DNA of 56,657 bases from Fredinandcohnia onubensis (GCF_002734285.1 NZ_NSEA01000019.1:233306-289962), one strand, 5' to 3'. Positions 26,501-36,139 are shown, counted from the stretch's first letter. The notes: generated from the sequence alone by a model not told the origin. Program-made: numbers and translations.

Positions 26501-27079
26501 TCCATTTTAATAGGAAAGAAAGATTACAAAATCCCCTGCAACAACCACGAAACTCCTAGAGAATTTAGTCGAATCCTCGTACCTTTTCCTTACCTAATCA
26601 CCAGCATTTACCACTCTAAACAACCATTCTCCGAAAATAAAATCCTATTTTACAAAAACATTACTTCGTTATAAGGGGAAGCTGAATTTTTAACTCCACA
26701 TTAATGAAAGTGCTTACAAGCAACTAAAGGCCGCGGAGTCTTGTCAAGTTACATTTATGTTACAAACATTAACGATAAAAGGACTAATTTCCTACTAATT
26801 GTAATAAAGGGAGTCAAGAGGCTTGAAATCAAGATATTATGTCGAGGGTTATCAACGTTCTTCCGTTTTATGAATTTCTCAAAAGTACTAGACGGGTAGT
26901 ACATCTTAGGTAGTAAGGGACTCCGACAGGAACGACAATTTGTAGAAAAATGTAGAATAAACAGGTCTTTCGTCTCGGTTACTAAGTTGGTTGAATATTC
27001 TGGAAAAATTGACCTACTCCAAAATATCGAGTAGTTTTTAGTATATATCTGGAAAAAGTGTGACCTTACTATGTCAATT
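26501..27079. other. Gene-free stretch between gal operon and T7SS locus
   Basis: No coding frame with a ribosome site was found. CTACTC (27014-27019) and GAGTAG (27029-27034) followed by TTTTT form a small terminator-like hairpin. This 580-bp gap marks the left border of the secretion locus. Confidence 0.45.
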
Positions 27080-27109
27080 TTGCCCCATATAAGGGCATTG
27101 CACTATATA
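27080..27109 (+). promoter_or_regulatory. Possible sigma-A promoter of the T7SS operon
   Basis: TTGCCC (27080-27085), an 18-nt spacer and TATATA (27104-27109) give a plausible promoter with a leader of about 25 nt before the first gene. The match is moderate. Confidence 0.4.
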
Positions 27110-27139
27110 AAACTTATTTATGATAAGCAGGTGAATTTT

Positions 27140-27487
27140 ATGGGAATTAGTGTTTCTGCCGCAATTTCACAGGCAAACCAACTTCGTAATTATGCCTCAC
27201 AGCTTCGCAATCTCAAAAGCTCTTTAAATGGGTTTCAAGGTAACATCAATTCAGCTTGGCAGGCAACTGAAGTTCAGTATATCAATCAAGCAATTGCCGA
27301 GATCAATCGTGAACTAAATCAGATTGCCTCAAAGCTTGATTCAGTCGCCCCCGACATCATCTCGGTTGCGAACCAAATCAAACGTGAGGAAGAGGCAGCA
27401 GCTCGTGCAGAAGCTGAGGCGAGAAGGAAGGCTGAAGAGGAAGCGAGAAAAAGAGCTGAGTTAAATGGACCATATCCACGCTATTAA
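27140..27487 (+). CDS. WXG100-like small helical protein, probable effector partner
   Basis: From ATG27140 (AGGTG upstream) the product has 115 residues. A helix-turn-helix core of WXG100 type has AWQATE at the turn (about residue 38) and helices MGISVSAAISQANQLRNYAS and YINQAIAEINRELNQIASKL. The C-terminal third is a charged helix (repeated EEA/ARAEAEARRKAEE) ending in YPRY. Such proteins, often annotated DUF5082 or YwqH-like, pair with the helical head of LXG effectors and take them to the secretion ATPase. It heads a run of same-strand genes including the effector at 27893. Confidence 0.7.
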   Translation: MGISVSAAISQANQLRNYASQLRNLKSSLNGFQGNINSAWQATEVQYINQAIAEINRELNQIASKLDSVAPDIISVANQIKREEEAAARAEAEARRKAEEEARKRAELNGPYPRY

Positions 27488-27554
27488 TTGGATGGTAGGT
27501 TCGAATTAGCATTCATCTCATCGGAATAGATTGTAAATGGATGAGGGAGATCTA

Positions 27555-27833
27555 ATGACTAAATTAAATAAAGAGAAAATTTTTCCTTCAGCGCTGTTGT
27601 TTATTACTTTTTGTGTAACGATATATTTTACAATCGATGGTTTTGTATATATTTTTCATCATCGAAGTGATATGAACTTCGGATTATGGGTGTTTTTAGG
27701 AGTAATATTATTTTTAATGTGGTTAAGTCTTCTTTTTTTACATAACTTTATCAAAGTTTTGACTGCTAAAACGTTTAAAGAACTTTACAAAGTTTATAAT
27801 CCGTATAACCCTTTTAACCCTTTTAAATTCTAA
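27555..27833 (+). CDS. Small two-TM protein in the T7SS locus
   Basis: Unknown function, 92 residues from ATG27555 (GAGGGAG upstream). TM helices at about 13-35 (ALLFITFCVTIYFTIDGFVY) and 47-70 (LWVFLGVILFLMWLSLLF). The C-terminus has an unusual aromatic repeat YNPYNPFNPF. It lies directly before the LXG-like effector gene and could be a membrane partner or immunity protein; this is inference from position only. Confidence 0.65.
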   Translation: MTKLNKEKIFPSALLFITFCVTIYFTIDGFVYIFHHRSDMNFGLWVFLGVILFLMWLSLLFLHNFIKVLTAKTFKELYKVYNPYNPFNPFKF

Positions 27834-27892
27834 AAAGTGGATGATACAAATATTGCTTAGCATCCGCCACATGATAAAGGAGAGAAACGACT

Positions 27893-29119
27893 TTGTCTGT
27901 AATTAAAATAAAAACTAATTATGTTTTAGATACGAATGCTCATTTAACAAGTGCAACTACGAGGCTCTGGTCCCTCAAAATGGACCTGTCAAGCGTGAGG
28001 TATTCGATTGATAGTCGCATTTCATCGAGACAAAATATTGCTGGAAGGCTCTCGGATGCCTATTCAAAGGTTTCAGAAGTACAAACGAAAATAAAACAGT
28101 TGGAGACCTTTGTTCAGCAGGCAGCACAACGCTATAGCAGTACAGAAAACCAAATATGCGGTCAAGCAAAAGATATCGTTGAAAATAATGGCTGGAAATA
28201 TGACTTGGCGCGTAACGCCACGATCGGTGCCGGGGCAGCTCTGCTGAATTCGAACAAACTTTTGCGTGTTGGGAAAGGGCTCCAATTCCGGATGTATAGG
28301 AAAAACGGGCAAACCTTTATCAAACTTATGGGAGATAAGATTCGAAGTCTCAAAGATTTCGAGAAGTATTATGGCCTCCTAAAAGAAGGTCTCGGTGGTA
28401 CGTCTAAGTGGACACGTAATTATGTGACGAATCTAGTGAATAATGGTATTCCGCTTTATCGAGATGGAAACCCGGGTCAATATTATAGTAAAAACGCGAG
28501 TAAGCTAATTAATTCAAATTTTGAAGCATTCGATGATGCTATTAATCGCATTGACGATCCATTCCATAAAGTTGCAGGCCGAACATTAGTTGATGAAATG
28601 AAGGTTTGGGAAAGCTTTACAGGATGGAAAGATGCAACGAATGTTACAAGAGTGGGTAAAGGTCTCGGGATACTAGGTATTGGAATTGATGTTTATAGTA
28701 ACTACGATGAAAACTTTACAAAAGATGCTCAAGGGAATCGCGTATACTCTGCAGAAAATATTAAAGAGTTTGCAGTTGATACGACAGTTGATATCGGTGC
28801 AGGTGCGGCTGCGATGGCGGCAGGTGCAGCAGCAGGGTCATTCTTCCTTCCTCCAGCTGGAACCATTGTTGGTGCGGTAGCGGGTACGGTTGCTTACGGG
28901 GCTATTAACTGGAAGGTGTTTGGCGACAAAAGTATTGTAGATGTCATGAAAGACGGAGCAAATATTGCAGTTGATAAAGCCGTTGAATGGGGTGGAGAAG
29001 CTGTAGACTTTGTTGGAGATACGGCCAAGAATGTAGGAAAAGGAATAGGTGAAGCGGCTGAAAAGGTTGGCGATTTTGTAGGTGGCATTGGTAAGAGTCT
29101 AGACGAAGTATTTTGGTAG
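27893..29119 (+). CDS. LXG-like T7SS effector with glycine-rich hydrophobic C-terminus
   Basis: The 408-residue product starts at TTG27893 (AAAGGAGAG 9 nt upstream). Residues 1-110 are an all-helical LXG/WXG-like targeting head (HLTSATTRLWSLKMDLSSVR, VSEVQTKIKQLETFVQQAAQ). The middle is unassigned. The C-terminal part (IGAGAAAMAAGAAAGSFFLP, then PAGTIVGAVAGTVAYGAINW) is a glycine-zipper-like membrane-active segment seen at the ends of many T7SS toxins. It is followed by a helix with KAVEWGGEAVDFVGDTAKN. I infer a membrane-inserting or translocating effector; no enzymatic motif is visible. No signal peptide. Likely immunity candidates are the membrane proteins just downstream. Confidence 0.7.
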   Translation: MSVIKIKTNYVLDTNAHLTSATTRLWSLKMDLSSVRYSIDSRISSRQNIAGRLSDAYSKVSEVQTKIKQLETFVQQAAQRYSSTENQICGQAKDIVENNGWKYDLARNATIGAGAALLNSNKLLRVGKGLQFRMYRKNGQTFIKLMGDKIRSLKDFEKYYGLLKEGLGGTSKWTRNYVTNLVNNGIPLYRDGNPGQYYSKNASKLINSNFEAFDDAINRIDDPFHKVAGRTLVDEMKVWESFTGWKDATNVTRVGKGLGILGIGIDVYSNYDENFTKDAQGNRVYSAENIKEFAVDTTVDIGAGAAAMAAGAAAGSFFLPPAGTIVGAVAGTVAYGAINWKVFGDKSIVDVMKDGANIAVDKAVEWGGEAVDFVGDTAKNVGKGIGEAAEKVGDFVGGIGKSLDEVFW

Positions 29120-29130
29120 GAGATGAAACA

Positions 29131-29919
29131 ATGATAAAAGGAGCAAATGAAGAGGATTTATTCAAAATAAAAGAAGTAGCACAAACGAGACTTAGACCTG
29201 ATAAAATCACAGGATTCTTTTGGTTGACGCTAATCTTTAGCGGGATCATGGTCGCCTTTACATCATTAGCGTTAAGTGAGAGTCCGGTCATCACGAACCC
29301 AATCTGGCCAACCATTCATAAAATACAGATTGCCTTGTTTGTCTTAAATATAGTGGTTGCTCTATTCTTTACACCTGAAAAAAATGCATACCGTTATCAA
29401 CGTTTGCAAGCCGTTTTCTTAAGCTTCTTTGGATTTAAGCTTTCCATTGATTTCTTTCCGTTTTATTTTCTTGCAGCGGAGGATAAAATGGCGCCAGGCT
29501 ACATGAGTATTTTCGGAATCATTATTTTTGTAGTTGGGCTTGTGTTAACGGTATATGCCACATTGCGGGCGTTTAAACGCTTGCAACAGGGAGAGTTCCG
29601 AAAGGACGGAAAAGGACTCTATAATTTTAAGGAATCGAAAGCACAGGTAAGCATTCCAGTTATATTTGGAGCAGTTATGATTGGTGGAGCTATTATTCAA
29701 CTCGCATCAGATGCTCAAACAACCTTTTCAAGCATGATTGGTGTTTTGTTTATCTTACTTCTTTGCACAGTGCTTCAATACACTATTGCGTTAGTGTGGC
29801 CCGAATTTTTAATTCTAACGTTGAGTAAACTTCAATTCGAACAATTTCGTATCCCACTGAAAAAAAGAAAGAACTTAAGCCAAAAGGTACATACAAAAGG
29901 TGCGAAGGTAAAGAAGTAG
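29131..29919 (+). CDS. Six-TM membrane protein of unknown function
   Basis: From ATG29131 (TAGGAGATG upstream, 11 nt after the effector stop) the product has 262 residues. Six TM segments are visible, e.g. FFWLTLIFSGIMVAFTSLAL, VLNIVVALFF, MSIFGIIIFVVGLVLTVYAT and VSIPVIFGAVMIGGAIIQLA. The tail is strongly basic (KKRKNLSQKVHTKGAKVKK). I do not recognise the family. Immediate coupling to the effector gene suggests an immunity protein or a secretion accessory; the sequence does not decide this. Confidence 0.65.
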   Translation: MIKGANEEDLFKIKEVAQTRLRPDKITGFFWLTLIFSGIMVAFTSLALSESPVITNPIWPTIHKIQIALFVLNIVVALFFTPEKNAYRYQRLQAVFLSFFGFKLSIDFFPFYFLAAEDKMAPGYMSIFGIIIFVVGLVLTVYATLRAFKRLQQGEFRKDGKGLYNFKESKAQVSIPVIFGAVMIGGAIIQLASDAQTTFSSMIGVLFILLLCTVLQYTIALVWPEFLILTLSKLQFEQFRIPLKKRKNLSQKVHTKGAKVKK

Positions 29920-29930
29920 GTGGAGTATTC

Positions 29931-30323
29931 TTGGTGTATATAAGTAAACCCATTCAGTTTATATGCTTGTTCTTTGCGATGATTTTATATATCGAAGCGC
30001 TGGAACTAATCTATCAAGGGAGCATTACAAGTGGTCTCATCATGCTTGTTTTACTCGTTCTTGCTACAATTTTGATTTTAAAATGGATCAGCAAATACCC
30101 AGTATCGTTCTTTGGAATGTTTTTCGTAAACGGGATGCTTAGTTTGATTTCGTTTATTGTCATACTGTATATCTTCTTTTTCATAACAGGCACCCGTTCC
30201 TTCGGTGATGGGATGGGTCTTACCATGCTGTTTGTAGGAATGTTGCCGATCGTCTTTTGGTGGAATTTTAATATTTTAGAAGTATTTAGAAATAAGGAAC
30301 GAAAGGGAGGGTTCGGAAAATGA
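29931..30323 (+). CDS. Small four-TM membrane protein
   Basis: A 130-residue membrane protein of unknown function with about four TM helices (IQFICLFFAMILYIEALELI, LIMLVLLVLATILILKW, FGMFFVNGMLSLISFIVILY, MGLTMLFVGMLPIVFWWNF). The start is TTG29931 or GTG29934, both after GGTGGAG. Its stop overlaps the next ATG (AAAATGA), indicating translational coupling. Confidence 0.6.
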   Translation: MVYISKPIQFICLFFAMILYIEALELIYQGSITSGLIMLVLLVLATILILKWISKYPVSFFGMFFVNGMLSLISFIVILYIFFFITGTRSFGDGMGLTMLFVGMLPIVFWWNFNILEVFRNKERKGGFGK

Positions 30324-30778
30324 AAGTGAAAAGAAGTCCTGTTACCTTTCATAATGTAATCAGTACGAAATCGAGAAGTAAAGTAAGCGAATGGCATCAA
30401 ACGGCAAAGGATTTTCGCAATGCCATTATTCGAAACGATTTGTATAGCACTGGTCCAATTATCTACCGTGTCTCTAATTTTTCAAAGGAAACGCAGGAAG
30501 CTGACTATACTTTTTTCATACCAGTCAATGCGCCCGTCAAGATGGCTGAAAATGACCGCTTTGAATTTACGAGTGTTCTAGAGTTTGAGGATGGTTTAAG
30601 TTTCCGACATGCTGACCTAGATGAAGATATCGAAATTGCCTATGACCTACTTCGAGAGGTTGCCGAGGCACACGAACTCGAGTTAGAGGAGCCATTTTAC
30701 AATATTTATCTAGATGTGTACGGTTCTGGCATTATTGATGTGTATGCGCCAATTGTGAAGGTGGATGAACATGATTAA
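30320..30778 (+). CDS. DUF5085-like protein 1 of the T7SS locus
   Basis: 152 residues, soluble, mixed alpha/beta. It resembles DUF5085, a family found next to Firmicute type VII genes, with a GyrI-like effector-domain look (GPIIYRVSNFSKETQEADYT, FFIPVNAPV). Its role is unknown. It is paralogous in layout to the next gene: N-terminal FxNVxSxKxR, then GPxxYxxxN, then FxPV. The start ATG30320 overlaps the previous stop by 4 bp. Confidence 0.65.
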   Translation: MKVKRSPVTFHNVISTKSRSKVSEWHQTAKDFRNAIIRNDLYSTGPIIYRVSNFSKETQEADYTFFIPVNAPVKMAENDRFEFTSVLEFEDGLSFRHADLDEDIEIAYDLLREVAEAHELELEEPFYNIYLDVYGSGIIDVYAPIVKVDEHD

Positions 30779-31232
30779 TCCGAGTGACTCCATTCGTTTT
30801 ACAAATGTCGTTTCGAAAAAGTTTCGATTTCATTATCACGAAATGAACACGGTAATGAATGCCTTTTTTCAAGATGTTGCGAAGTTAGGTGTCAAGATGA
30901 AAGGCCCATTCTTCTACTCCATCAACAATGTGCCGATGGACGAAATGGTCGATGCAGAATTGTTTATGCCCATTCGTGAGGATGCTCTACCGGAACAAGA
31001 ACAATTTGAGTTTCATAGCTATTTTAGCATTGAAGATATGGCTTCGATCTTATTACATAAGGAATTTGAAAAAAATACACAAGTGGCATACCATATGATA
31101 CTTACGTACTTCGAGGAATCGAATCTACGACAAGTCACCCCGATTTTCCACCTGGTCTCAGGGGATGAAAATTTTAGATATATGTTTATTAAAATAGGGT
31201 ACGCCCCTAAGGTTTCAAAAGAAGTCGTTTAA
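30771..31232 (+). CDS. DUF5085-like protein 2 of the T7SS locus
   Basis: 153 residues from ATG30771, which lies inside the end of the previous gene with AAGGTGG at the right distance. It shares with its neighbour the order FTNVVSKKFR, KGPFFYSINNVPMDEMVDAE, LFMPIRE, so the pair looks like an old tandem duplication. No TM or signal peptide. It is 44 nt before essC and probably acts on the cytoplasmic side of the machine or with a cognate effector. Confidence 0.65.
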   Translation: MINPSDSIRFTNVVSKKFRFHYHEMNTVMNAFFQDVAKLGVKMKGPFFYSINNVPMDEMVDAELFMPIREDALPEQEQFEFHSYFSIEDMASILLHKEFEKNTQVAYHMILTYFEESNLRQVTPIFHLVSGDENFRYMFIKIGYAPKVSKEVV

Positions 31233-31275
31233 AAAGTAGTTTTTTAAACGTACTTATTGATAGGAGAGATTTGCT

Positions 31276-34200
31276 TTGATATTAACTCTATTTGATCGGG
31301 AAAAGGCATTTACATATGTGCTACCAGAGCGCATCACAGGACGCTATATTTTAACCTCTGAAGATGCTCATGGTGAGCCGAAAGATTTAATCGCCATTGA
31401 GGCGGAGGACGGCAAATGGTTCTTGAAGTCGAACAAGTCGGCGTTCCTGGCAAATGATAAGCAAGAAATACTTGTCAAACAGGAAATTGAGCCATTTAAG
31501 ACATACTCGATTTCACGCAACAATGATGCATCCGCTCTCCTTTATGTAGAGCCACCGACAAACGATCGAAATGAGTTTACAAAGCATGAGGTGATGGGAG
31601 GTAGCATTCGGGTTGGTCGAGGCAATGATTGCCACATCCGATTCTCGAATAAGCTTGTCTCTAGCTCCCATTGCGTGATTCAGTACGATGCACAGGGTCA
31701 TGCGATCATCCGTGACAACAATAGCTCGAACGGTACATATGTCAACGGAGAGCGTGTGACTGAAAAAGTTCTTTCAACCGGTGATGTTATTTACATCATG
31801 GGGTTAAAAATTATCTACAATGGCAAGTTATTATCACTGAATAATCCGCATCAATTGGTATTCTTAGACCGAAATGCCTTTCGTCCGTTTGAAGTGCAAA
31901 AGCCGATTATAGAGGACGAGGAACCACTTGATGATTTCGATACCGAGGAATTAAATGATGACCTCTTTTATCGTTCACCACGTTTTAAGCGGGATATAAA
32001 GAGGACGGAGATCAGAATCGACCCACCGCCTTCAAAACCGAATATCGATGAGACCCCTTTGATGTTCATCCTCGGACCTTCTCTCACAATGGGAATGGCA
32101 TCCTTGTCCATGGGGATATTTATGCTAAATAACGTATTGGCACGCGGCGAAAGTCTTACGTACGCGATGCCGACATTGATCATGTCCTTTAGTATGTTGA
32201 TCGGAACGGTGCTTTGGCCAATTTTAACGAAGAAATATGAGAAGAAGCAGCGGATTAAACTTGAAGGCAAACGTCAGGAAAAATACTCAAAATACATTGA
32301 AGAAATGGCGCAGGAGATAGAAGAAGAATGTCAACGTCAAAGTGAAATTCTTCATGAAAACCATGTGGCCCTCCAAAATTTAATTTCACGAATTACGATG
32401 CGGAAAAGAAATTTGTGGGAGCGTGCCATTTGTCAAGACGACTTCCTTAAGGTTCGCCTCGGAATCGGCGATCTTCCATTAAATGCAGAACTGAAATACC
32501 CTGAGAAAAAATTCACCTTAGAGGATGACAATCTCCAGGATGATCTTTATAAATTGGTTGAAACACCTCACATTTTAAAACAGGTGCCCGTAACCCTAAG
32601 TTTTGTCGAGGAGTATGTCAGCGGTGTGATTGGGCGCCGCAGTCGCGTACAGGATTTTGTAAAGGGACTTATTTTTCAATTAACGGCCCTACATAGTTAT
32701 GACGAGCTGAAGCTTGTGTTTCTTTACGATAAAAATGAGGAAGAGTATTGGAAGTTTGCGAGATGGCTACCGCATGTGTGGGATGAAGCGATGCAGATTC
32801 GCTTTATCGCAACAGATGCGACTGAAGTAAAAGAGCTGTCTTCCTATTTTGAGAAGGAAATTGCCTACCGCGCAAGCCTTGATGAGAATGAGATAAAGGA
32901 CCTTGACCAGCATTATTTGATTTTCTCAATGAGTAAGTCACTCGCGTCAAGGGCTGAGATGATCAACCTCCTTTTAGAGGAAAACAAGAATATCGGGATT
33001 AGCCTTGTCACTTTATACGATGAGCTAAAAAATCTACCGAAGGAATGTACGATGGTTGTCGAGCTTGCGGATGATATGTCCAAAATTTACGACAAGGACG
33101 ACATTTCCGGCTTATACACAGCTTTCGATGCGGAGTTTTATGAGCGTGAGGATGCTGAAGAGGTTGCGATTCGCCTAGCCAATATTCAGCTTGCATCATC
33201 CGTTGAGGCATACACGCTACCAGACATGATCACGTTCCTTGAGATGTTTGGAGTTAGTAAAATCGAGCACTTGAACGCATTGACGCGCTGGAAGGAAAAC
33301 AACCCCGTGCTCTCCATTGAAACGCCAATTGGGGTTGACACAATGGGTCAGTCGTTCAAATTAGACCTTCATGAAAAATACCATGGTCCACACGGGCTGA
33401 TTGCGGGTATGACGGGGTCAGGTAAGTCTGAGTTCATTATGACGTTTATTTTATCGCTTGCTGTGAATTATCATCCAGATGAGGTTGCGTTTATTTTAAT
33501 CGACTATAAGGGTGGCGGAATGGCGAATGCCTTTTTAAATCTGCCGCATTTAGCTGGTACGATTACAAACCTCGATGGGGCAGCCGTAAAACGCTCGCTG
33601 ATTTCAATTCAAAGTGAGCTAAAGCGTCGCCAGTCCATTTTCAGTGAGACGAGTCGACGTATGAATACAAGTAATATAGACATTTATAAATACCAAAAGC
33701 TGTATCGTGAGGGCTTAGTGAGTGAACCACTTCAGCATTTATTCATGATTTCCGATGAGTTCGCCGAGTTGAAAACCCAGCAACCTGAGTTCATGGAGCA
33801 GCTGGTGAGTGCGGCTCGTATTGGCCGAAGCTTAGGAGTCCACTTGATTTTAGCCACACAGAAACCGTCTGGTGTCGTGGACGATCAAATTTGGAGTAAC
33901 TCGAAATTCCGAATCAGTCTGAAGGTACAGGAAAAAGCCGATAGTATGGAGGTCATCAAGCGACCAGATGCTGCCGAGCTATCAACGACCGGACGTTTTT
34001 ACCTGCAAGTTGGGTATAACGAGTTGTTCGAGCTTGGTCAATCGGCATGGGCAGGGGCACCGTATTATCCATCCGATAAGATTGAAAAACGGGTAGATGA
34101 AAGCATCCGTGTCATTGACCACTTAGGTCGCGTCATCAAGAGTGCAAAAGTTGACCGAAGAACGATGGTGAAGAATCCACCGAAGCAAATTGATGAAGTC

Positions 34201-35886
34201 ACAAAGTACTTAGAAAGTCTAGCAAAACAGGAAAATATCAAGGTCAAGCAGCTATGGCTAGAGCCGATACCTGCAAGGATTTATTTAGATCAGTTAGTTG
34301 AAAAATACAGTGAAGAGACAACGAATCGCTTTGAACTGAACCCTGTGATTGGGGAATATGATGACCCGGCGAATCAACGCCAAAATGTTATGAGACTACC
34401 AATCACACAGGATGGCAATACTATCATTTATGGAGTTGCCGGTAGCGGAAAGACAACGTTCATTGCATCGTTGATGTACTCGCTAATGGAATCCCATACG
34501 CCTGATGAGCTACATGCCTATTTACTAGATTTTAGCTCAGAGACGTTGAGTTGGTTCCGTGATGCGCCACATATCGGGGATGTCCTTTTATCCCATGATA
34601 GTGAGAAGATTGATAATCTCTTTAAAATGCTAAACAGCGAGATTGAGAAACGTAAAAAGCAGTTGTCCAACTATGGCGGTGATTTGCAGACTTACAACCG
34701 TCTATCAGAAGATGGCCTGCCATCGATTGTAATAGTGATTCACAACTATGCTGCGTTTTCTGAAATGTACGAGTCACACGAGGAGGCGATTTCTTACCTC
34801 ACACGTGAAGGCACGAAGTATGGCATTTATTTCATCGTGACCGCTGCACATACAGGTGCGGTTCGTTACCGCTTAATGCAAAACTTCAAGCAGTTGTATG
34901 TGTTGCAGCTTAATGACACATCTGAATATTCAGCGGTACTCGGAAATGTGGACGGCGTCTTCCCATCGAAGCACAAAGGTCGAGGCATTTTCAAAGCAGA
35001 CAGTGTGTATGAATTCCAGGTTGCCCTTATTACCGAGGGTGTCGAGGACATGTACCAATATATCACGGACTACTGTCGTCGCCTGCGCGACAATTGGGGC
35101 AAGGGTGCTGCGAAACGAATTCCAGTCTTGCCAGAAAAAGTAGACATCGAGTATCTACACGATGAAATTCAGTACAACAAGTCAAGTAAACTACCAGTTG
35201 GTGTTGAAAAAGAGTCTCTTGCTATCACGTATTTTGATTTCGGAGACTCGCCTGTAAATCTAGTCCTGGGCAGTAGCAGCGATGCCTGCGCAGGTGTGAT
35301 GCAGGGAATTTCAGAAATTGTGAATAATAATGAGAAAAATGAAGTGGTCGTAATGGACCCGAATGGGGAACTTATTGAAGTTGGCGGGAAGCATGTTTCT
35401 AGTCCAACGGAGATTGAGGAAACCGTCGTAGAGTTGTTTAACACATTGGTGTTCCGTAACAACACAACGAAGGATGCGATTGCTGAAGGTGCGACACCAC
35501 CAGTGTTCGAACCGCTCTACTGCATCGTTCATTCCTTCAACGACATGTTGTTGATGTTATCCGAGGATGGTCAGGATAAGCTGAAGGTATTCCTAGAACG
35601 AATCGACGGACTCAATGTCTTTATGATCATCTCAGACCGCGCCGATGCGCTGAACTCCGTTGCATTCGAGCCTTGGTTTAAAAAGCAAGTCTCACTCAGC
35701 GACGGCATCTGGGTTGGAAACGGAATTACCGATCAATTTTTATTAAAAGTTTCAAAAGTCACAAACAGCATGTACCAAGAGATTCCAGAAAACTTCGGAT
35801 ATGTGCTTACAAAAGGAAAACCAAAGTTAGTCAAGTTACTGACGGGATCGGCAGTTCGTGAAGAGGAGGCAGTTTTCAATGGATAA
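31276..35886 (+). CDS. essC: Type VII secretion ATPase EssC/YukBA
   Basis: The motor of the T7SS, 1536 residues, starts at TTG31276 (AGGAGAG 8 nt upstream). The first about 90 residues look like a degenerate FHA fold. A second FHA at about 107-170 keeps the phosphothreonine residues (RVGRGND, SSSH, NSSNGTYVNG). Two TM helices lie at about 262-285 and 298-318. The first FtsK/SpoIIIE ATPase has Walker A GMTGSGKSE (about 710) and Walker B LFMISDEFAE. The second has an intact Walker A GVAGSGKTT (about 1056), but its Walker B reads IVIVIHNYA, without the DE pair. The third (about 1325-1536) is degenerate (LGSSSDACAG). Its last codons overlap the yukD-like gene. Confidence 0.93.
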   Translation: MILTLFDREKAFTYVLPERITGRYILTSEDAHGEPKDLIAIEAEDGKWFLKSNKSAFLANDKQEILVKQEIEPFKTYSISRNNDASALLYVEPPTNDRNEFTKHEVMGGSIRVGRGNDCHIRFSNKLVSSSHCVIQYDAQGHAIIRDNNSSNGTYVNGERVTEKVLSTGDVIYIMGLKIIYNGKLLSLNNPHQLVFLDRNAFRPFEVQKPIIEDEEPLDDFDTEELNDDLFYRSPRFKRDIKRTEIRIDPPPSKPNIDETPLMFILGPSLTMGMASLSMGIFMLNNVLARGESLTYAMPTLIMSFSMLIGTVLWPILTKKYEKKQRIKLEGKRQEKYSKYIEEMAQEIEEECQRQSEILHENHVALQNLISRITMRKRNLWERAICQDDFLKVRLGIGDLPLNAELKYPEKKFTLEDDNLQDDLYKLVETPHILKQVPVTLSFVEEYVSGVIGRRSRVQDFVKGLIFQLTALHSYDELKLVFLYDKNEEEYWKFARWLPHVWDEAMQIRFIATDATEVKELSSYFEKEIAYRASLDENEIKDLDQHYLIFSMSKSLASRAEMINLLLEENKNIGISLVTLYDELKNLPKECTMVVELADDMSKIYDKDDISGLYTAFDAEFYEREDAEEVAIRLANIQLASSVEAYTLPDMITFLEMFGVSKIEHLNALTRWKENNPVLSIETPIGVDTMGQSFKLDLHEKYHGPHGLIAGMTGSGKSEFIMTFILSLAVNYHPDEVAFILIDYKGGGMANAFLNLPHLAGTITNLDGAAVKRSLISIQSELKRRQSIFSETSRRMNTSNIDIYKYQKLYREGLVSEPLQHLFMISDEFAELKTQQPEFMEQLVSAARIGRSLGVHLILATQKPSGVVDDQIWSNSKFRISLKVQEKADSMEVIKRPDAAELSTTGRFYLQVGYNELFELGQSAWAGAPYYPSDKIEKRVDESIRVIDHLGRVIKSAKVDRRTMVKNPPKQIDEVTKYLESLAKQENIKVKQLWLEPIPARIYLDQLVEKYSEETTNRFELNPVIGEYDDPANQRQNVMRLPITQDGNTIIYGVAGSGKTTFIASLMYSLMESHTPDELHAYLLDFSSETLSWFRDAPHIGDVLLSHDSEKIDNLFKMLNSEIEKRKKQLSNYGGDLQTYNRLSEDGLPSIVIVIHNYAAFSEMYESHEEAISYLTREGTKYGIYFIVTAAHTGAVRYRLMQNFKQLYVLQLNDTSEYSAVLGNVDGVFPSKHKGRGIFKADSVYEFQVALITEGVEDMYQYITDYCRRLRDNWGKGAAKRIPVLPEKVDIEYLHDEIQYNKSSKLPVGVEKESLAITYFDFGDSPVNLVLGSSSDACAGVMQGISEIVNNNEKNEVVVMDPNGELIEVGGKHVSSPTEIEETVVELFNTLVFRNNTTKDAIAEGATPPVFEPLYCIVHSFNDMLLMLSEDGQDKLKVFLERIDGLNVFMIISDRADALNSVAFEPWFKKQVSLSDGIWVGNGITDQFLLKVSKVTNSMYQEIPENFGYVLTKGKPKLVKLLTGSAVREEEAVFNG

Positions 35887-36130
35887 AGTGTTGGTCGAAG
35901 TATTCATTCCAGCCGCCGGTGAATCCTACGACGTCTTCATTCCGGCCCAAAGCAAGCTTTATGAAGTAACCTTTTTACTCGCAAACACTATGACTGAGCT
36001 ATCCAACGGCTACTTCGTCGCTACCGACACCACCGTGGTATGCGACCGCGAAACCGGCAAGATCTTCGACATTAACCAAACGGTGGAAGAACTAGGATTT
36101 ATGAACGGAAAGAAATTGATGTTGGTTTAG
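35879..36130 (+). CDS. yukD: YukD-like ubiquitin-fold protein
   Basis: 83 residues from ATG35879, overlapping the end of essC by 8 bp, with GAGGAGG upstream. The pattern VLVEVFIPAAGESYDVFIPA, then LLANTMTELSNGYF, then VEELGFMNGKKLMLV is that of YukD/EsaB, a ubiquitin-like cytoplasmic subunit. YukD proteins are needed for T7SS activity but lack ubiquitin conjugation features. The direct coupling to essC agrees with the usual Firmicute arrangement. Confidence 0.88.
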   Translation: MDKVLVEVFIPAAGESYDVFIPAQSKLYEVTFLLANTMTELSNGYFVATDTTVVCDRETGKIFDINQTVEELGFMNGKKLMLV

Positions 36131-36139
36131 ATGGGGATC

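Noticed and set aside
27098-27126. TTGCAC-N17-TGATAA as a promoter for the first T7SS gene
   Set aside because: Transcription from it would begin inside or after the ribosome site of the gene at 27140. The overlapping TTGCCC-N18-TATATA is better placed.
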